Shown here: in pieces, positions 1 through 8,368 of the stretch
Layout: each line of letters opens with the position of its first letter
Numbering within the stretch: the first letter of the stretch is position 1
DNA from: Eutrophocola sp965661105
Lineage (GTDB): Bacteria > Pseudomonadota > Gammaproteobacteria > Pseudomonadales > Pseudohongiellaceae
Assembly (NCBI GenBank): GCA_965661105.1
Contig: CBFICR010000038.1
Span: 1 to 29,188 of the forward strand
DNA: 29,188 nucleotides
Direction of reading: 5' to 3'
Made by a program: the position numbers and the translations under genes
Notes under the pieces: generated by a model
The model's database searches: none
Told to the model about the DNA's origin: nothing
What the model saw: only the letters and a program-made list of their open reading frames with translations

Positions 1-31
1 AAAAGCCCCAATCTTTCGATTGAGGCCTTTT
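1..31 (-). terminator. Rho-independent terminator of tRNA-Thr
   Basis: Read on the minus strand, a 9-bp stem (GCCTCAATC pairing with GATTGGGGC, one G-U pair) closes a GAAA tetraloop and is followed by TTTT. It lies 3 nt past the CCA end of the tRNA. The flanking A and T runs extend the stem, so it may also work on the plus strand. Confidence 0.8.
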
Positions 32-34
32 ATT

Positions 35-112
<78 letters not shown>

Positions 113-184
113 TGAAAGTTTTTGAGGGATGTAATGCGATAACTTCATCCCTACTAATTGAAAGCATTCGTGTACAGGCCGCGC

Positions 185-213
185 ATACTACCAATGTCCA
201 CGATTTTGATCAA
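185..213 (-). promoter_or_regulatory. Sigma-70 promoter for tRNA-Thr
   Basis: On the minus strand, TTGATC (-35, 213-208) is followed after 17 nt by TAGTAT (-10, 190-185). This places the transcription start near 178 and leaves a leader of about 65 nt before the mature tRNA. It is a match by eye only. Confidence 0.55.
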
Positions 214-260
214 TATTTAGGTTAAAATTCTCTGCATATTTCGCCCTCACAGGATTAGCA

Positions 261-1886
261 GTGTCCGCACTTACCGACAGCCCTGAATGGCAGGCCCTGG
301 CACAGCACCAGGCAGCCTTATCCGAACGCCCTCTGAATACGCTTTTCAGGGACAACCCTGATCGCTTCGCCCAGTTTAGTCTCAATACTGACGGCCTTCT
401 ACTGGATTTCTCGAAAAACCATATTGACGCCCAAGCTATTGATTTATTTGTAAATCTGATTCAAAAAGCCGGGCTTGGTGACGCCATCGAGGCCATGTTT
501 AGTGGTGAGGCGATCAATAATACCGAGCATCGCCCTGCTTTGCATGTGGCTCTGCGTTCCCCTGAAAATCAGTCTGAATATGGTCAGGTGGTGCACCAGG
601 CGCTGAACCGCATGGCCGCTTTTGTTGATGCCGTGACGCGCTGGCAATGGATGGGCTACACCGGCAGCCCGATTACTGATGTGGTGAATGTCGGTATTGG
701 GGGGTCAGATCTAGGGCCCGCCATGGTCTATACCGCCCTGTCAGATTTTCACCTGGATGGTATTCGTTGCCATTTTGTCTCCAATGTCGATCCTGCGCAT
801 CTGGAAGAAACCCTGGAATCCCTTGATCCGGCGACCACGCTTTTTGTTATCGCCTCCAAAACCTTTACCACCATGGAAACCCTGCTTAACGCGCAGTCCG
901 CCAAACGCTGGTTTCTCGGCGCCCTTGATGAAGCCTGTGATGACAACGCTGCTCTGGCAAAACATTTTGTGGCAGTCAGTGCCAATGTGGAAAAAGCCGG
1001 TGAGTTTGGTATTCCGGCCGAGAATATTTTCCCCATGTGGGACTGGGTCGGTGGCCGTTATTCCCTGTGGTCAGCCATCGGTCTGCCTGTGGCGCTGGGT
1101 ATTGGTATGGAGAATTTCCGCGCCCTGCTGGCTGGCGCCCATGGCATGGATAATCATTTCCGCTTGTCGCCTGCCAAGCAAAACATTCCGGTGATGATGG
1201 CTTTGCTGGATTGCTGGTACCAGAATTTTTTTGCGACCGAATCCAGGGTGGTGTTGCCCTATAGCCAGCAATTGCATCTGTTCCCGGCCTACCTGCAGCA
1301 ACTGGATATGGAAAGCCTGGGCAAGTCGGTGGCAAAAGACGGTGCCCCTGTTGATATGGATACCGGAGGCATTGTCTGGGGCAGTGCCGGCACCAATGGG
1401 CAGCATTCCTTTCACCAGTTGTTACATCAGGGCACTCACCTGATTCCCGCAGACTTTATCGCGATTGCCGAAACATCCAGCAGCAACAAAGAGCAGCACC
1501 AGCAGCTGCTGGCCAATTGTTTTGCGCAAAGTCAGGCCTTGATGGAGGGTAAATCGCTGGAAGCAGCGACTGCCGAATTATTAAGCCAGGGATTAAGCGA
1601 ATCGGAAGCTGCCATGCTGGCTCCCCACAAAGTCATTGCGGGCAATCGGCCAAGCACGACCCTTGTGCTGGATAAATTAACGCCGCAAAGCCTGGGTAGT
1701 CTGATCGCCTGTTATGAGCACAAGGTGTTTGCCCGCAGTGTCATTCTGGGGATCAATGCCTTTGATCAGTGGGGTGTTGAATTAGGCAAGGTGTTGAGTA
1801 CAGGGATTTATGACGAGTTGCTGAATGATGGGCTTACATCAAAATTTGATGGGTCTACCAACGCCTTGATCAATCGTTGTAAATAG
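261..1886 (+). CDS. pgi: Glucose-6-phosphate isomerase
   Basis: Interconverts glucose-6-phosphate and fructose-6-phosphate in the cytoplasm, the second step of glycolysis and a step of gluconeogenesis. The 541 residues match the usual length (E. coli 549). Visible family signatures are the sugar-phosphate loop VNVGIGGSDLGP, the DWVGGRYSLWS signature and the C-terminal GINAFDQWGVELGK signature. The catalytic residues correspond to Glu351, His382 (in NGQHSF) and Lys510, each offset by four from E. coli E355, H386 and K514. The start is GTG with an AGGA ribosome site 6 nt upstream, and no ATG start fits. It is transcribed alone, diverging from tRNA-Thr and ending at a REP-like palindrome plus a strong terminator. 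Confidence 0.98.
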   Translation: MSALTDSPEWQALAQHQAALSERPLNTLFRDNPDRFAQFSLNTDGLLLDFSKNHIDAQAIDLFVNLIQKAGLGDAIEAMFSGEAINNTEHRPALHVALRSPENQSEYGQVVHQALNRMAAFVDAVTRWQWMGYTGSPITDVVNVGIGGSDLGPAMVYTALSDFHLDGIRCHFVSNVDPAHLEETLESLDPATTLFVIASKTFTTMETLLNAQSAKRWFLGALDEACDDNAALAKHFVAVSANVEKAGEFGIPAENIFPMWDWVGGRYSLWSAIGLPVALGIGMENFRALLAGAHGMDNHFRLSPAKQNIPVMMALLDCWYQNFFATESRVVLPYSQQLHLFPAYLQQLDMESLGKSVAKDGAPVDMDTGGIVWGSAGTNGQHSFHQLLHQGTHLIPADFIAIAETSSSNKEQHQQLLANCFAQSQALMEGKSLEAATAELLSQGLSESEAAMLAPHKVIAGNRPSTTLVLDKLTPQSLGSLIACYEHKVFARSVILGINAFDQWGVELGKVLSTGIYDELLNDGLTSKFDGSTNALINRCK

Positions 1887-1898
1887 ATGCTGGCTTCA

Positions 1899-1935
1899 TG
1901 TCGGATGGCGGCTTGCAGCCTTATCCGACCTACGG
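1899..1935. repeat. REP-like palindrome, copy 1
   Basis: An imperfect palindrome with outer arms GTCGGAT (1900-1906) and ATCCGAC (1923-1929), an inner stem GGCT/AGCC (1910-1913/1917-1920), and the tail CTACGG. This is the form of repetitive extragenic palindromes found in enterobacteria and pseudomonads. A second copy in the same orientation lies at 21271-21300. It sits 12 nt after the pgi stop codon, the usual 3'-UTR position. Confidence 0.75.
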
Positions 1936-1964
1936 AATTATCCGAACTACAGAGATAACCAGTC

Positions 1965-2002
1965 AAAAAAGGGAGCGATGAATTTCATCGCTCCCTTTTT
2001 TT
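1965..2002. terminator. Bidirectional terminator between pgi and the DUF481 gene
   Basis: An 11-bp perfect stem (GGGAGCGATGA at 1971-1981 with TCATCGCTCCC at 1985-1995) has seven T after it and six A before it, so it can end transcription from both the plus-strand pgi and the minus-strand DUF481 gene. Confidence 0.93.
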
Positions 2003-2037
2003 CTTGTGACTTGTAACCTGAGACTTGTAACTTGTGA
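2003..2037. repeat. Short direct repeats of ACTTGTAAC
   Basis: ACTTGTAAC occurs at 2009-2017 and 2023-2031, framed by CTTGTGA at 2003-2009 and 2031-2037. The patch lies between the terminator and the DUF481 stop codon. No function is evident. Confidence 0.55.
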
Positions 2038-2040
2038 TGT

Positions 2041-2757
2041 TTAAAAAGAATAAACCAGGCTCACAGACGTCAGCGTATCAGTCTTTTCCCGCCCCACTGG
2101 CACATCGGAGTTGCTTCTGGCCTGAAAAGCGATCTTGGTGGTGATGTCGCCAATGATATTGGTCTCCAGACCCAGTTCCAGTATCGACGTAGTTCTTACA
2201 TCACCAATTTCAGTCGTAAAGCTTTGCGTGAACACCGCGTTGTCACTGATAGTCCACTCAAATTCCTCGCCCAGGGAAACAATCACTTCGCCTTCACTGC
2301 CGCCATTGATGATGCTGTTTTCGCGATAACCCAGACCACCAAAGCCCTGCAGTTCAAAGCGATCATTTTTAATCAGATGGCGACCATAACCCGCAGAACC
2401 GGCTATCTGGTATTCAAAACCACTGAAGCGGTCATCGGTATAGCTGCCTTTCAAAAACAGGTACTGGTTTTCATCCAGGTTGTAATCTGATTTGTTGCCA
2501 AAATAATAACGCTCTGCAGTGGCCTGGGCATTTTCCTGGGAACCCAGTCCCTGGAATTTCATTTTATGCAGCCAATTCTCGGTAGTGATATCAAGCAGAA
2601 CTTCAGTATTGAAAGTATCTGTATCAGTATTACCGGTGGTGCCCACATAACCAAAGGCGATGCTTGCGTCGTAACTGCTCTCGTCCTGTGCAACCGCCTG
2701 CAATGAGGTTGCCGCCAGTACGGCCATTGGCAGAATTGCCATTGCTCTGTTGTTCAT
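2041..2757 (-). CDS. DUF481 family outer-membrane beta-barrel protein
   Basis: A 238-residue predicted outer-membrane barrel. It has a signal peptide (cleavage likely after AVA, residue 23) and then alternating amphipathic strands ending in the barrel-type terminus VYSF. The stretch RYYFGNKSDYNLDENQYLFL and the GNTDTDTF motif near the mature N-terminus are typical of DUF481 (YdiY-like, sometimes called salt-induced outer-membrane proteins). Function in the family is not established. The start is supported by GGAGAG 5 nt upstream. The beta-propeller lipoprotein gene ends 72 nt upstream on the same strand, so the two may be co-transcribed. Transcription ends at the shared terminator 1965-2002. 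Confidence 0.88.
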   Translation of the reverse strand: MNNRAMAILPMAVLAATSLQAVAQDESSYDASIAFGYVGTTGNTDTDTFNTEVLLDITTENWLHKMKFQGLGSQENAQATAERYYFGNKSDYNLDENQYLFLKGSYTDDRFSGFEYQIAGSAGYGRHLIKNDRFELQGFGGLGYRENSIINGGSEGEVIVSLGEEFEWTISDNAVFTQSFTTEIGDVRTTSILELGLETNIIGDITTKIAFQARSNSDVPVGREKTDTLTSVSLVYSF

Positions 2758-2829
2758 GTGCTCTCCAAATAAAAGTAATCAGATAACGGGCAATGAAATA
2801 TCCTCTGCCCAATAAATTTCAGTAAAAGA

Positions 2830-3912
2830 TTATTGTTTGGTGAAATAACCGATTCTGTCGCCGCTGTAGGTGCCTACCCAGATTTCATCATTCACCTGGA
2901 GAGCAGAACTGACGCCCTGCATGGCAGCCTCAGCATCCATACCACCTACACGCACTGCTTGCATGGTGGCCGTATCGACTTCAACCACGGACCAGCCGCC
3001 GCCTTCTGCATTACCGCCTGCGGTGAGTAATTTACCAGGTTCACCCCAGCGAATATTATCCAGCACGATATCCAGCCTAATAGTTTCTTTGGCAGGAGGA
3101 TTCTGACTGCGATCAAAGCGCACTACTTCACGGGTACCAAAGGCAGCGACATACATATAGCGTTCATCATCACTGACAACGATGCCATTGGGACCGGAAA
3201 GCCGGCTTCCTGCCAGCACAACAGGCTCTCCACCCGGGTGCCATTCCTTCACACCACCGTTGATTTCACCGGCAAATATTGGCTCAAAGCCTGACTCATC
3301 AGCAAACTCGGTAGTGACAAAGCCACCGTCCGACAGGATGGCCACACTGTTATGCATAATAGTGTCGTCAAGAGTGACGCAACCCTTCCAGGTCAGCTCG
3401 GCAATACCTTCACTTAAATCCAGGTCAAACACCTCGATAGCCTCGCGGGCGCCGTGACTGGTGATATACAGGTCAAAACGGTTGGCTTCGGTTTCATTCA
3501 AGGCCAGACCATGGGCAGAGAAGTTGCTGACATCCATTGGGCCGGGGCAGTTGGGAAACATGGCATTATCCTGATCCTCAGAATAATTGGGGCCAGACAC
3601 CAGTTCTTCCCAGCTGTCATCCAGTGGATTGACCATGTAAAGGTGGCCGTTAACCCCTTCACTGCTCATTCCGGAGGTCAGAATCATGCCGGTATCACCA
3701 ATGCTGAGCAGATCCTCAGCATTCATCAGGCCACAGATATATGTGATTCCCGGATCCGAAGGGCAAGGGATAACTTCCCGGGCAACGCTGGCCGAAGCAC
3801 CGGCATTGGGTGCCTGGGTTGTCCCGGAGCCAGTATCATCACTGCCACCACAGGCAGCGAGTAAAAAAACCATGCCGTAACCTGCAACACTGCACAAGTG
3901 TTTTAATTTCAT
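2830..3912 (-). CDS. Lipoprotein with SMP-30/NHL-like beta-propeller
   Basis: A 360-residue envelope lipoprotein. The N-terminus is a basic, hydrophobic signal ending in the lipobox LLAAC (Cys21), followed by a GGSDDTGSG linker. The rest shows repeated propeller-type strands, notably FSAHGLALNETEANRFDLY and the SGPNGIVVSDDERYMYVA blade, as in SMP-30/gluconolactonase, strictosidine synthase-like and paraoxonase-like six-bladed propellers. Paired cysteines in the mature part fit a periplasmic location. A lactonase or esterase role is possible, but I cannot assign metal ligands. I chose the ATG at 3912 because GGA lies 7 nt upstream and the signal peptide begins there. An in-frame ATG at 3924 adds MDIA and has no ribosome site. 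Confidence 0.72.
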   Translation of the reverse strand: MKLKHLCSVAGYGMVFLLAACGGSDDTGSGTTQAPNAGASASVAREVIPCPSDPGITYICGLMNAEDLLSIGDTGMILTSGMSSEGVNGHLYMVNPLDDSWEELVSGPNYSEDQDNAMFPNCPGPMDVSNFSAHGLALNETEANRFDLYITSHGAREAIEVFDLDLSEGIAELTWKGCVTLDDTIMHNSVAILSDGGFVTTEFADESGFEPIFAGEINGGVKEWHPGGEPVVLAGSRLSGPNGIVVSDDERYMYVAAFGTREVVRFDRSQNPPAKETIRLDIVLDNIRWGEPGKLLTAGGNAEGGGWSVVEVDTATMQAVRVGGMDAEAAMQGVSSALQVNDEIWVGTYSGDRIGYFTKQ

Positions 3913-4141
3913 AGCGATATCCATTGTTTACACGCGTTGTGCAGGAGTCCCATTGGCACTCCTGCTAAAAACCGTTTCAGGCTGAAAAAAGCCGCCTATT
4001 TAACCATTCTGCCGAAAAAAAAACAAAACTGTCGCAGCTATGAATTGCCTTCAACCACTGCAACAGCCTATCCTTGTGACGTGATTCAAAAAAAATCAGC
4101 TTTAAAACCTCACCCAGGGGAAACAGGCAACAGGAAAAAAC

Positions 4142-4642
4142 ATGGAAGCGCTATTTATCTGGATTGAAACCAGCCCCCTGAGCCTTTGGGTACGGGGAGA
4201 GTCCGGCTGGCATATGGCCTTCCCCATAATTATTGTTTTTCATGCACTGGGCATGGGCTTTCTTGTCGGTGTCGCGCTTGCCATTAATGGTCGTGTACTG
4301 GGCCTGGCACCACAAGTACCGCTTGGCAAGTTACGCCAGTTTATGCCGGTTGCCATGCTGGCATTGGTCGTCAATGTCATCTCGGGAATATTGCTGCTTA
4401 TCGGCTATCCAACCAAAGCGCTGACCAATCCTGTGTTCTATCTCAAGCTGTTGTGCATAGCGCTGGCACTCTGGAACCTGCGCTGGTTCAGTAACAGTGT
4501 GTTGACCAATCCCGTTAACGACGTCGGTGTACTCCCCAAAAAAACCAGACAGCTGGCCATTGCCTCAATAGTGTTATGGGGCAGCGCTATTGTTGCTGGT
4601 CGCCTGCTTGCTTATACCTACAACCAGATGATGAGTATTTGA
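4142..4642 (+). CDS. DUF6644-like four-helix membrane protein, first paralog
   Basis: A 166-residue inner-membrane protein of unknown function with four predicted helices (about 25-47, 67-89, 98-116 and 138-158). It aligns along its length with the next gene. Shared features are an aromatic start, H34 in FHALGMGFLVG, R51-LG after the first helix, FMPV, VNV-SG, a PVFYLKLL segment before helix 3, and a closing AGRLLAYT. Conserved His and Arg at the membrane faces could bind haem or quinone, but that is inference. The start has AGGAAAA 4-10 nt upstream. The gene begins the two-gene pair and ends 37 nt before the second paralog. Confidence 0.72.
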   Translation: MEALFIWIETSPLSLWVRGESGWHMAFPIIIVFHALGMGFLVGVALAINGRVLGLAPQVPLGKLRQFMPVAMLALVVNVISGILLLIGYPTKALTNPVFYLKLLCIALALWNLRWFSNSVLTNPVNDVGVLPKKTRQLAIASIVLWGSAIVAGRLLAYTYNQMMSI

Positions 4643-4679
4643 ATGAGACGTTTATTGGCCATAGCAAAGGACTCGGACA

Positions 4680-5168
4680 ATGCTTTTAACAATTAGTGAC
4701 TGGCTGCAAAGCACCTGGCTTTCCCATGCTTTTATCTCGCAGGGGCAATGGGCCTGGCCATTGTGCGAATCACTGCATTTTATGGGGCTGTGCCTGTTGG
4801 TGGGCTCTGTCGGCCTGGTCGATCTGCGCATGCTCGGCATGGCAAAGGGCATCCCGGTAGCAGCCCTGCACAAACTGGTGCCTTTTGGGGTGGGGGGCTA
4901 TCTGGTTAACGTGTTGACAGGCTCTTTGTTTGTGGTCGGGGATGCTGACCAGTATATTTTTAATGATGCGTTTCGGGTCAAGATGCTGTTCATGCTGGTG
5001 GCCGGCATCAATGTGCTGTTTTTTTATTCCAGCGCTTTTCAGAAAACCAAACTGCTTGGGCCTGATGATTCAATGCCACTCAAGGTCAGGATAATGGCAG
5101 GGGTATCACTGACCTGCTGGATTGTCATTATCAGTGCAGGACGTCTGATTACGTTTTACCGGCCCTGA
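4680..5168 (+). CDS. DUF6644-like four-helix membrane protein, second paralog
   Basis: A 162-residue membrane protein paralogous to the preceding gene. It has four predicted helices with H33 in ESLHFMGLCLLVG, R50-LG, VPFGVGGYLVNVLTG, an FRVKMLF segment and a terminal AGRLITFY. Similarity to its neighbour is clear but low, so the duplication is old and the two may form a heterodimer. I place both near DUF6644 from recalled motifs. Function is unknown. The ATG follows AAGGA by 8 nt. There is a 189-nt gap and a separate promoter before the next gene, so the pair is probably its own transcription unit. Confidence 0.72.
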   Translation: MLLTISDWLQSTWLSHAFISQGQWAWPLCESLHFMGLCLLVGSVGLVDLRMLGMAKGIPVAALHKLVPFGVGGYLVNVLTGSLFVVGDADQYIFNDAFRVKMLFMLVAGINVLFFYSSAFQKTKLLGPDDSMPLKVRIMAGVSLTCWIVIISAGRLITFYRP

Positions 5169-5254
5169 TTTTCGGTCATTGATTTTTCTCTGACTTTCCC
5201 CCTTGTCTTAATTCGCTGGCTCTGGCTTTGTTTAGGGATTACGGGCAGACGGCT

Positions 5255-5282
5255 TTGTCCCTGTCGGCTATGGCAGTATACT
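5255..5282 (+). promoter_or_regulatory. Sigma-70 promoter upstream of the serine hydrolase operon
   Basis: TTGTCC (5255-5260) and TATACT (5277-5282) are separated by 16 nt, predicting a start near 5289 and a leader of about 70 nt before the ATG at 5358. It is likely the main promoter for the closely spaced genes 5358-10608. Confidence 0.6.
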
Positions 5283-5357
5283 GCTTACCCTAATAAGGTC
5301 TGGTAATCACATTCTTTATCCAGGACCCGTTCATAATAATAACCAGCAGGGGAAAGC

Positions 5358-6650
5358 ATGAAACTTATTCAACTGACTCGTCAGGTCTTTCTTTTATCAT
5401 TACTTGTTTTCAGCACTGTCGCCTTACAGGCACAGGAATTATCCCGCACCCGCCCGGACCGACTGGGCTTTGACAGGGATCGCCTGGAACAGCTTGATAG
5501 CACACTACAATCCTATGTAGACAATGAACAAATTGCCGGTAGCGTTACCCTGATATTACGCAACGGTCGCATAGCGTACTCCTCTGCCAAGGGCATGCAG
5601 GATCGTGAAGCCGGTATCCCCATGCAGGAAAACAGTCTTTTCCGTATCGCATCCCAGACCAAGGCAATCGTCAGCACCGGTATTATGATTCTCCATGAAC
5701 GCGGCGCGTTAAATATTGCCGACCCGCTGAGCAAGTATTTTCCGGAATGGGGCAATGCCCGGGTAGGTGTGGCTAATGACGCAGGCGGTCTGGATCTGGT
5801 GCCACTGGTACGCCCGATAAATCTGCGCGACCTGCTTACTCATACCTCCGGCATTGGCTATGGTGGTTTCGGTGGCCCCAGTCCGGTCACCCCGGCCTGG
5901 GATCAGGCCGGCATTGCGGGCTGGTATCTGGCCAGTCACCCTGAAGGCATCCAGGCGATTGTCAGAAAAATGGCGGCCTTACCCCAGCGCGCACAACCCG
6001 GTCAGGAATGGATATACGGCTACAATATCGATATTCTCGGCGCCGTGATTGAAGTGGCCTCAGGAAAACCACTGGATGTCTTCCTCGATGAAGAAATCTT
6101 TACCCCGCTGGGCATGAATGACACCAACTTTTTCCCGCCCCGGGAACTGGCCAGCCGATTAAGCAAAGTCTATCGTGGCAAAGCTGGCGGCGGCATTGAA
6201 CCTGCGCCAGCTGTTGCCAGTATGCAGGGGCAGGGTGAATATTTGAGCGGACCCAAAGCGACCTTTTCCGGGGGCGCCGGGCTGACATCAACGGCCAATG
6301 ACTATGCCCGCTTTCTGCAAATGACACTCAATGGTGGCGAACTCAATGGCGTCAGGATTCTGGGGCCCAAAACCATCGAATTAATGACCACAGATCATCT
6401 GCGGCAGATCCCCTTTAATGCCGGTACCGGTTTTGGTCTTGGTTTTTCGGTTTTAAAAGATGTGGGGGCACGTGGCACCATGGGCTCAGTAGGAGAATAT
6501 GGCTGGGGTGGCGCCTACCACAGCACCTACTGGGTTGATCCGGTTGAAAACCTGGTGGTGGTGTATCTGACCCAGATACTGTCGCCAAATCCCGGACTGG
6601 ATGACTTCCAGAAACTTCGCGCCGGACTCTATTCAGCCATAACAGAATAA
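5358..6650 (+). CDS. Secreted serine hydrolase, beta-lactamase (class C) family
   Basis: A 430-residue exported enzyme of the PF00144 group (class C beta-lactamases, DD-peptidases, EstB-type esterases). The signal peptide is followed by ALQAQ, with cleavage near residue 25. The catalytic motif SxxK is S99-Q-T-K102. Tyr220 in WIYGYNIDILG matches the Y(x5-6)LG motif of the esterase-like branch. The third motif is GEYGWGGAYHSTYWVDP near the C-terminus, replacing KTG as in EstB-type proteins. This branch usually acts on esters or peptidoglycan-like substrates rather than antibiotics, so calling it a resistance gene would be unjustified. The start is well supported by AGGGGAAAG 2-10 nt upstream. 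It is the first gene after the promoter at 5255, and the aminotransferase starts 30 nt after its stop. Confidence 0.9.
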   Translation: MKLIQLTRQVFLLSLLVFSTVALQAQELSRTRPDRLGFDRDRLEQLDSTLQSYVDNEQIAGSVTLILRNGRIAYSSAKGMQDREAGIPMQENSLFRIASQTKAIVSTGIMILHERGALNIADPLSKYFPEWGNARVGVANDAGGLDLVPLVRPINLRDLLTHTSGIGYGGFGGPSPVTPAWDQAGIAGWYLASHPEGIQAIVRKMAALPQRAQPGQEWIYGYNIDILGAVIEVASGKPLDVFLDEEIFTPLGMNDTNFFPPRELASRLSKVYRGKAGGGIEPAPAVASMQGQGEYLSGPKATFSGGAGLTSTANDYARFLQMTLNGGELNGVRILGPKTIELMTTDHLRQIPFNAGTGFGLGFSVLKDVGARGTMGSVGEYGWGGAYHSTYWVDPVENLVVVYLTQILSPNPGLDDFQKLRAGLYSAITE

Positions 6651-6680
6651 TAATTAACTTAATTAATACATGAGGAACCT

Positions 6681-7853
6681 ATGCAACTAGCAGCAAGCAT
6701 GTCCCGTCTCGGGACCGAATCCGCTTTCAAAATTCTCGCTAAAGCCAAAGCCATGGAGGCCGCAGGCCGCGACATTATCAACCTGGGCATTGGCGCGCCT
6801 GACTTTCGAACGCCGGACAATATTGTCGAAGCCGGCAAAAAGGCGATGGATGACGGCTTTCATTTTTATACGCCTGCAAAGGGCTTGCCTCAGCTAAGGG
6901 AAGCTGTTGCCAATGATATACAGAAGTATCGCGGGGTAAGTATTGATCCTGAAAATGTCATGGTAGTACCGGGTGGAAAACCCACCATGTTTTTTGCCAT
7001 CATGATGTTCGGTGAACCGGGTGCAGAGATCATGTATCCCAATCCGGGCTTTCCTATCTATGAATCCATGATCAAGTATTCGGGCGCCAAGGCTGTTCCT
7101 ATTGAGTTGCAGGAAGAGAATGGTTTCGCCTTTGACCCGGATCGTGTGCTTGCCCAGATTAATGATAATACCCGCCTTATTATTATCAACACGCCAGCCA
7201 ACCCTACCGGCGGCGTTCTGGAACGTGACGTTATCGAACGTTTTGTTAAAGGTCTGGAAAAGTATCCCAACGTGGTACTGTTGTCCGATGAAATCTACGC
7301 GCGACTTTTATATGACGGTCTGGAACATGTGAGTTTTCTGGAATACGAATCTATTCGTGATCGTACCATTTTGCTGGATGGCTGGAGTAAAACCTACTCC
7401 ATGACCGGATGGCGTCTGGGTTATGGAGTGTGGCCAAAGAACCTGATTGATCATGCCGAGCGCATGCAGATCAACTGCACTTCCTGCCCTTCTGCCCCGG
7501 TACAAATGGCCGGGCTCGAAGCACTGAGGGGTCCCCAGGATGCCGTGGATATGATGCTCAATACCTTTGATGAGCGGCGTAAACTGATTGTTGATTTACT
7601 CAATGATGTGCCCGGATTTTCCTGCATCGTTCCCAAGGGCGCATTCTATGCTTTCCCCAATATCACCGGCACCGGCATGAAGTCCAAGGCACTGGAAGAA
7701 CTATTATTGGAGGAAGTCGGAGTGGCAACCGTATCAGGTACCAGCTTCGGCCATATGGGTGAAGGCTATATTCGCTTCTCCTATGCCAGCAGTACCGACA
7801 ACATCAAGGATGCGCTGGCAAGAGTAAAAGACTGTATGGCAAAAAGGGTCTGA
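6681..7853 (+). CDS. Class I/II pyridoxal-phosphate aminotransferase
   Basis: A 390-residue cytoplasmic fold-type I aminotransferase. It transfers an amino group between an amino acid and a 2-oxo acid using pyridoxal phosphate. Visible motifs are INLGIGAPDF near the N-terminus, FHFYTPAKGLPQLREAV, the cofactor-contact motif NTPANPTGG, SDEIYARL, the Schiff-base lysine K237 in GWSKTYSMTGWRLGYG, and the substrate-carboxylate arginine in EGYIRFSYA. It belongs to the aspartate/alanine-type Ig subgroup, but substrate cannot be read from sequence. The start has AGGA 5 nt upstream. Spacing of 30 nt before and 32 nt after suggests co-transcription with its neighbours, although no pathway link is obvious. 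Confidence 0.92.
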   Translation: MQLAASMSRLGTESAFKILAKAKAMEAAGRDIINLGIGAPDFRTPDNIVEAGKKAMDDGFHFYTPAKGLPQLREAVANDIQKYRGVSIDPENVMVVPGGKPTMFFAIMMFGEPGAEIMYPNPGFPIYESMIKYSGAKAVPIELQEENGFAFDPDRVLAQINDNTRLIIINTPANPTGGVLERDVIERFVKGLEKYPNVVLLSDEIYARLLYDGLEHVSFLEYESIRDRTILLDGWSKTYSMTGWRLGYGVWPKNLIDHAERMQINCTSCPSAPVQMAGLEALRGPQDAVDMMLNTFDERRKLIVDLLNDVPGFSCIVPKGAFYAFPNITGTGMKSKALEELLLEEVGVATVSGTSFGHMGEGYIRFSYASSTDNIKDALARVKDCMAKRV

Positions 7854-7885
7854 TATATTCAAAAACTTCGGTTGGAGGATTTATA

Positions 7886-8353
7886 ATGAAACGGATACCA
7901 AGTATCAGGTTTTATGCCCTGGCTGTATGTTTTGTCAGCGTTATTTGTGTCGCCATTACCTCAGGTTTTGCTCTTTATAACCTGATCTCTCTGGCGGCAC
8001 CGCAGCTGACTATCGATCCCTATCGAATCCAGACTTTAAGCTCCAATGATGTCTTTGTTAATTCGCCCGGTGCCTACATGCCCAGACTCCAGGCACCGGT
8101 GCCGATCTTTCAGGAAGGCCTGGTCCCGGCACAGGCACTGGAAAGCCCCTACGCCAATATGAGCGAGGCTGAAATAACGGCCCTCAGGCTGGAAAAACTC
8201 GAGTCGGAATATGACTTCCACCAGCAGCGGGCCCGCCTTTCCCTGCTCCGCCAGTGCATCATTATTCTGGTATCATCAATTCTGTTTCTGGTGCATTGGC
8301 GACTGGCAAAATCCAACAGCGATGCAAACCAGACAGTAAATAAAGATATCTGA
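7886..8353 (+). CDS. Small two-helix membrane protein, unknown function
   Basis: A 155-residue protein I do not recognise. One hydrophobic helix lies near the N-terminus (about 9-37) and another near the C-terminus (about 119-138). Between them is an 80-residue, probably periplasmic, loop rich in proline and ending in a charged helical stretch (MSEAEITALRLEKLESEYDF) that could form a coiled coil. The cytoplasmic tail is short and polar. GGAGGA 6 nt upstream is a strong ribosome site. It sits between the aminotransferase (32 nt) and the GH84 enzyme (15 nt), so it is probably co-expressed with the glycosidase and may be an accessory or anchoring protein. That role is inference. Confidence 0.65.
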   Translation: MKRIPSIRFYALAVCFVSVICVAITSGFALYNLISLAAPQLTIDPYRIQTLSSNDVFVNSPGAYMPRLQAPVPIFQEGLVPAQALESPYANMSEAEITALRLEKLESEYDFHQQRARLSLLRQCIIILVSSILFLVHWRLAKSNSDANQTVNKDI

Positions 8354-8368
8354 ACACAGCGGTAACCC

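Noticed and set aside
5358..6650. Antibiotic-resistance beta-lactamase
   Set aside because: It has the SxxK motif but the esterase-like YGWGG third motif instead of KTG, so resistance cannot be claimed.
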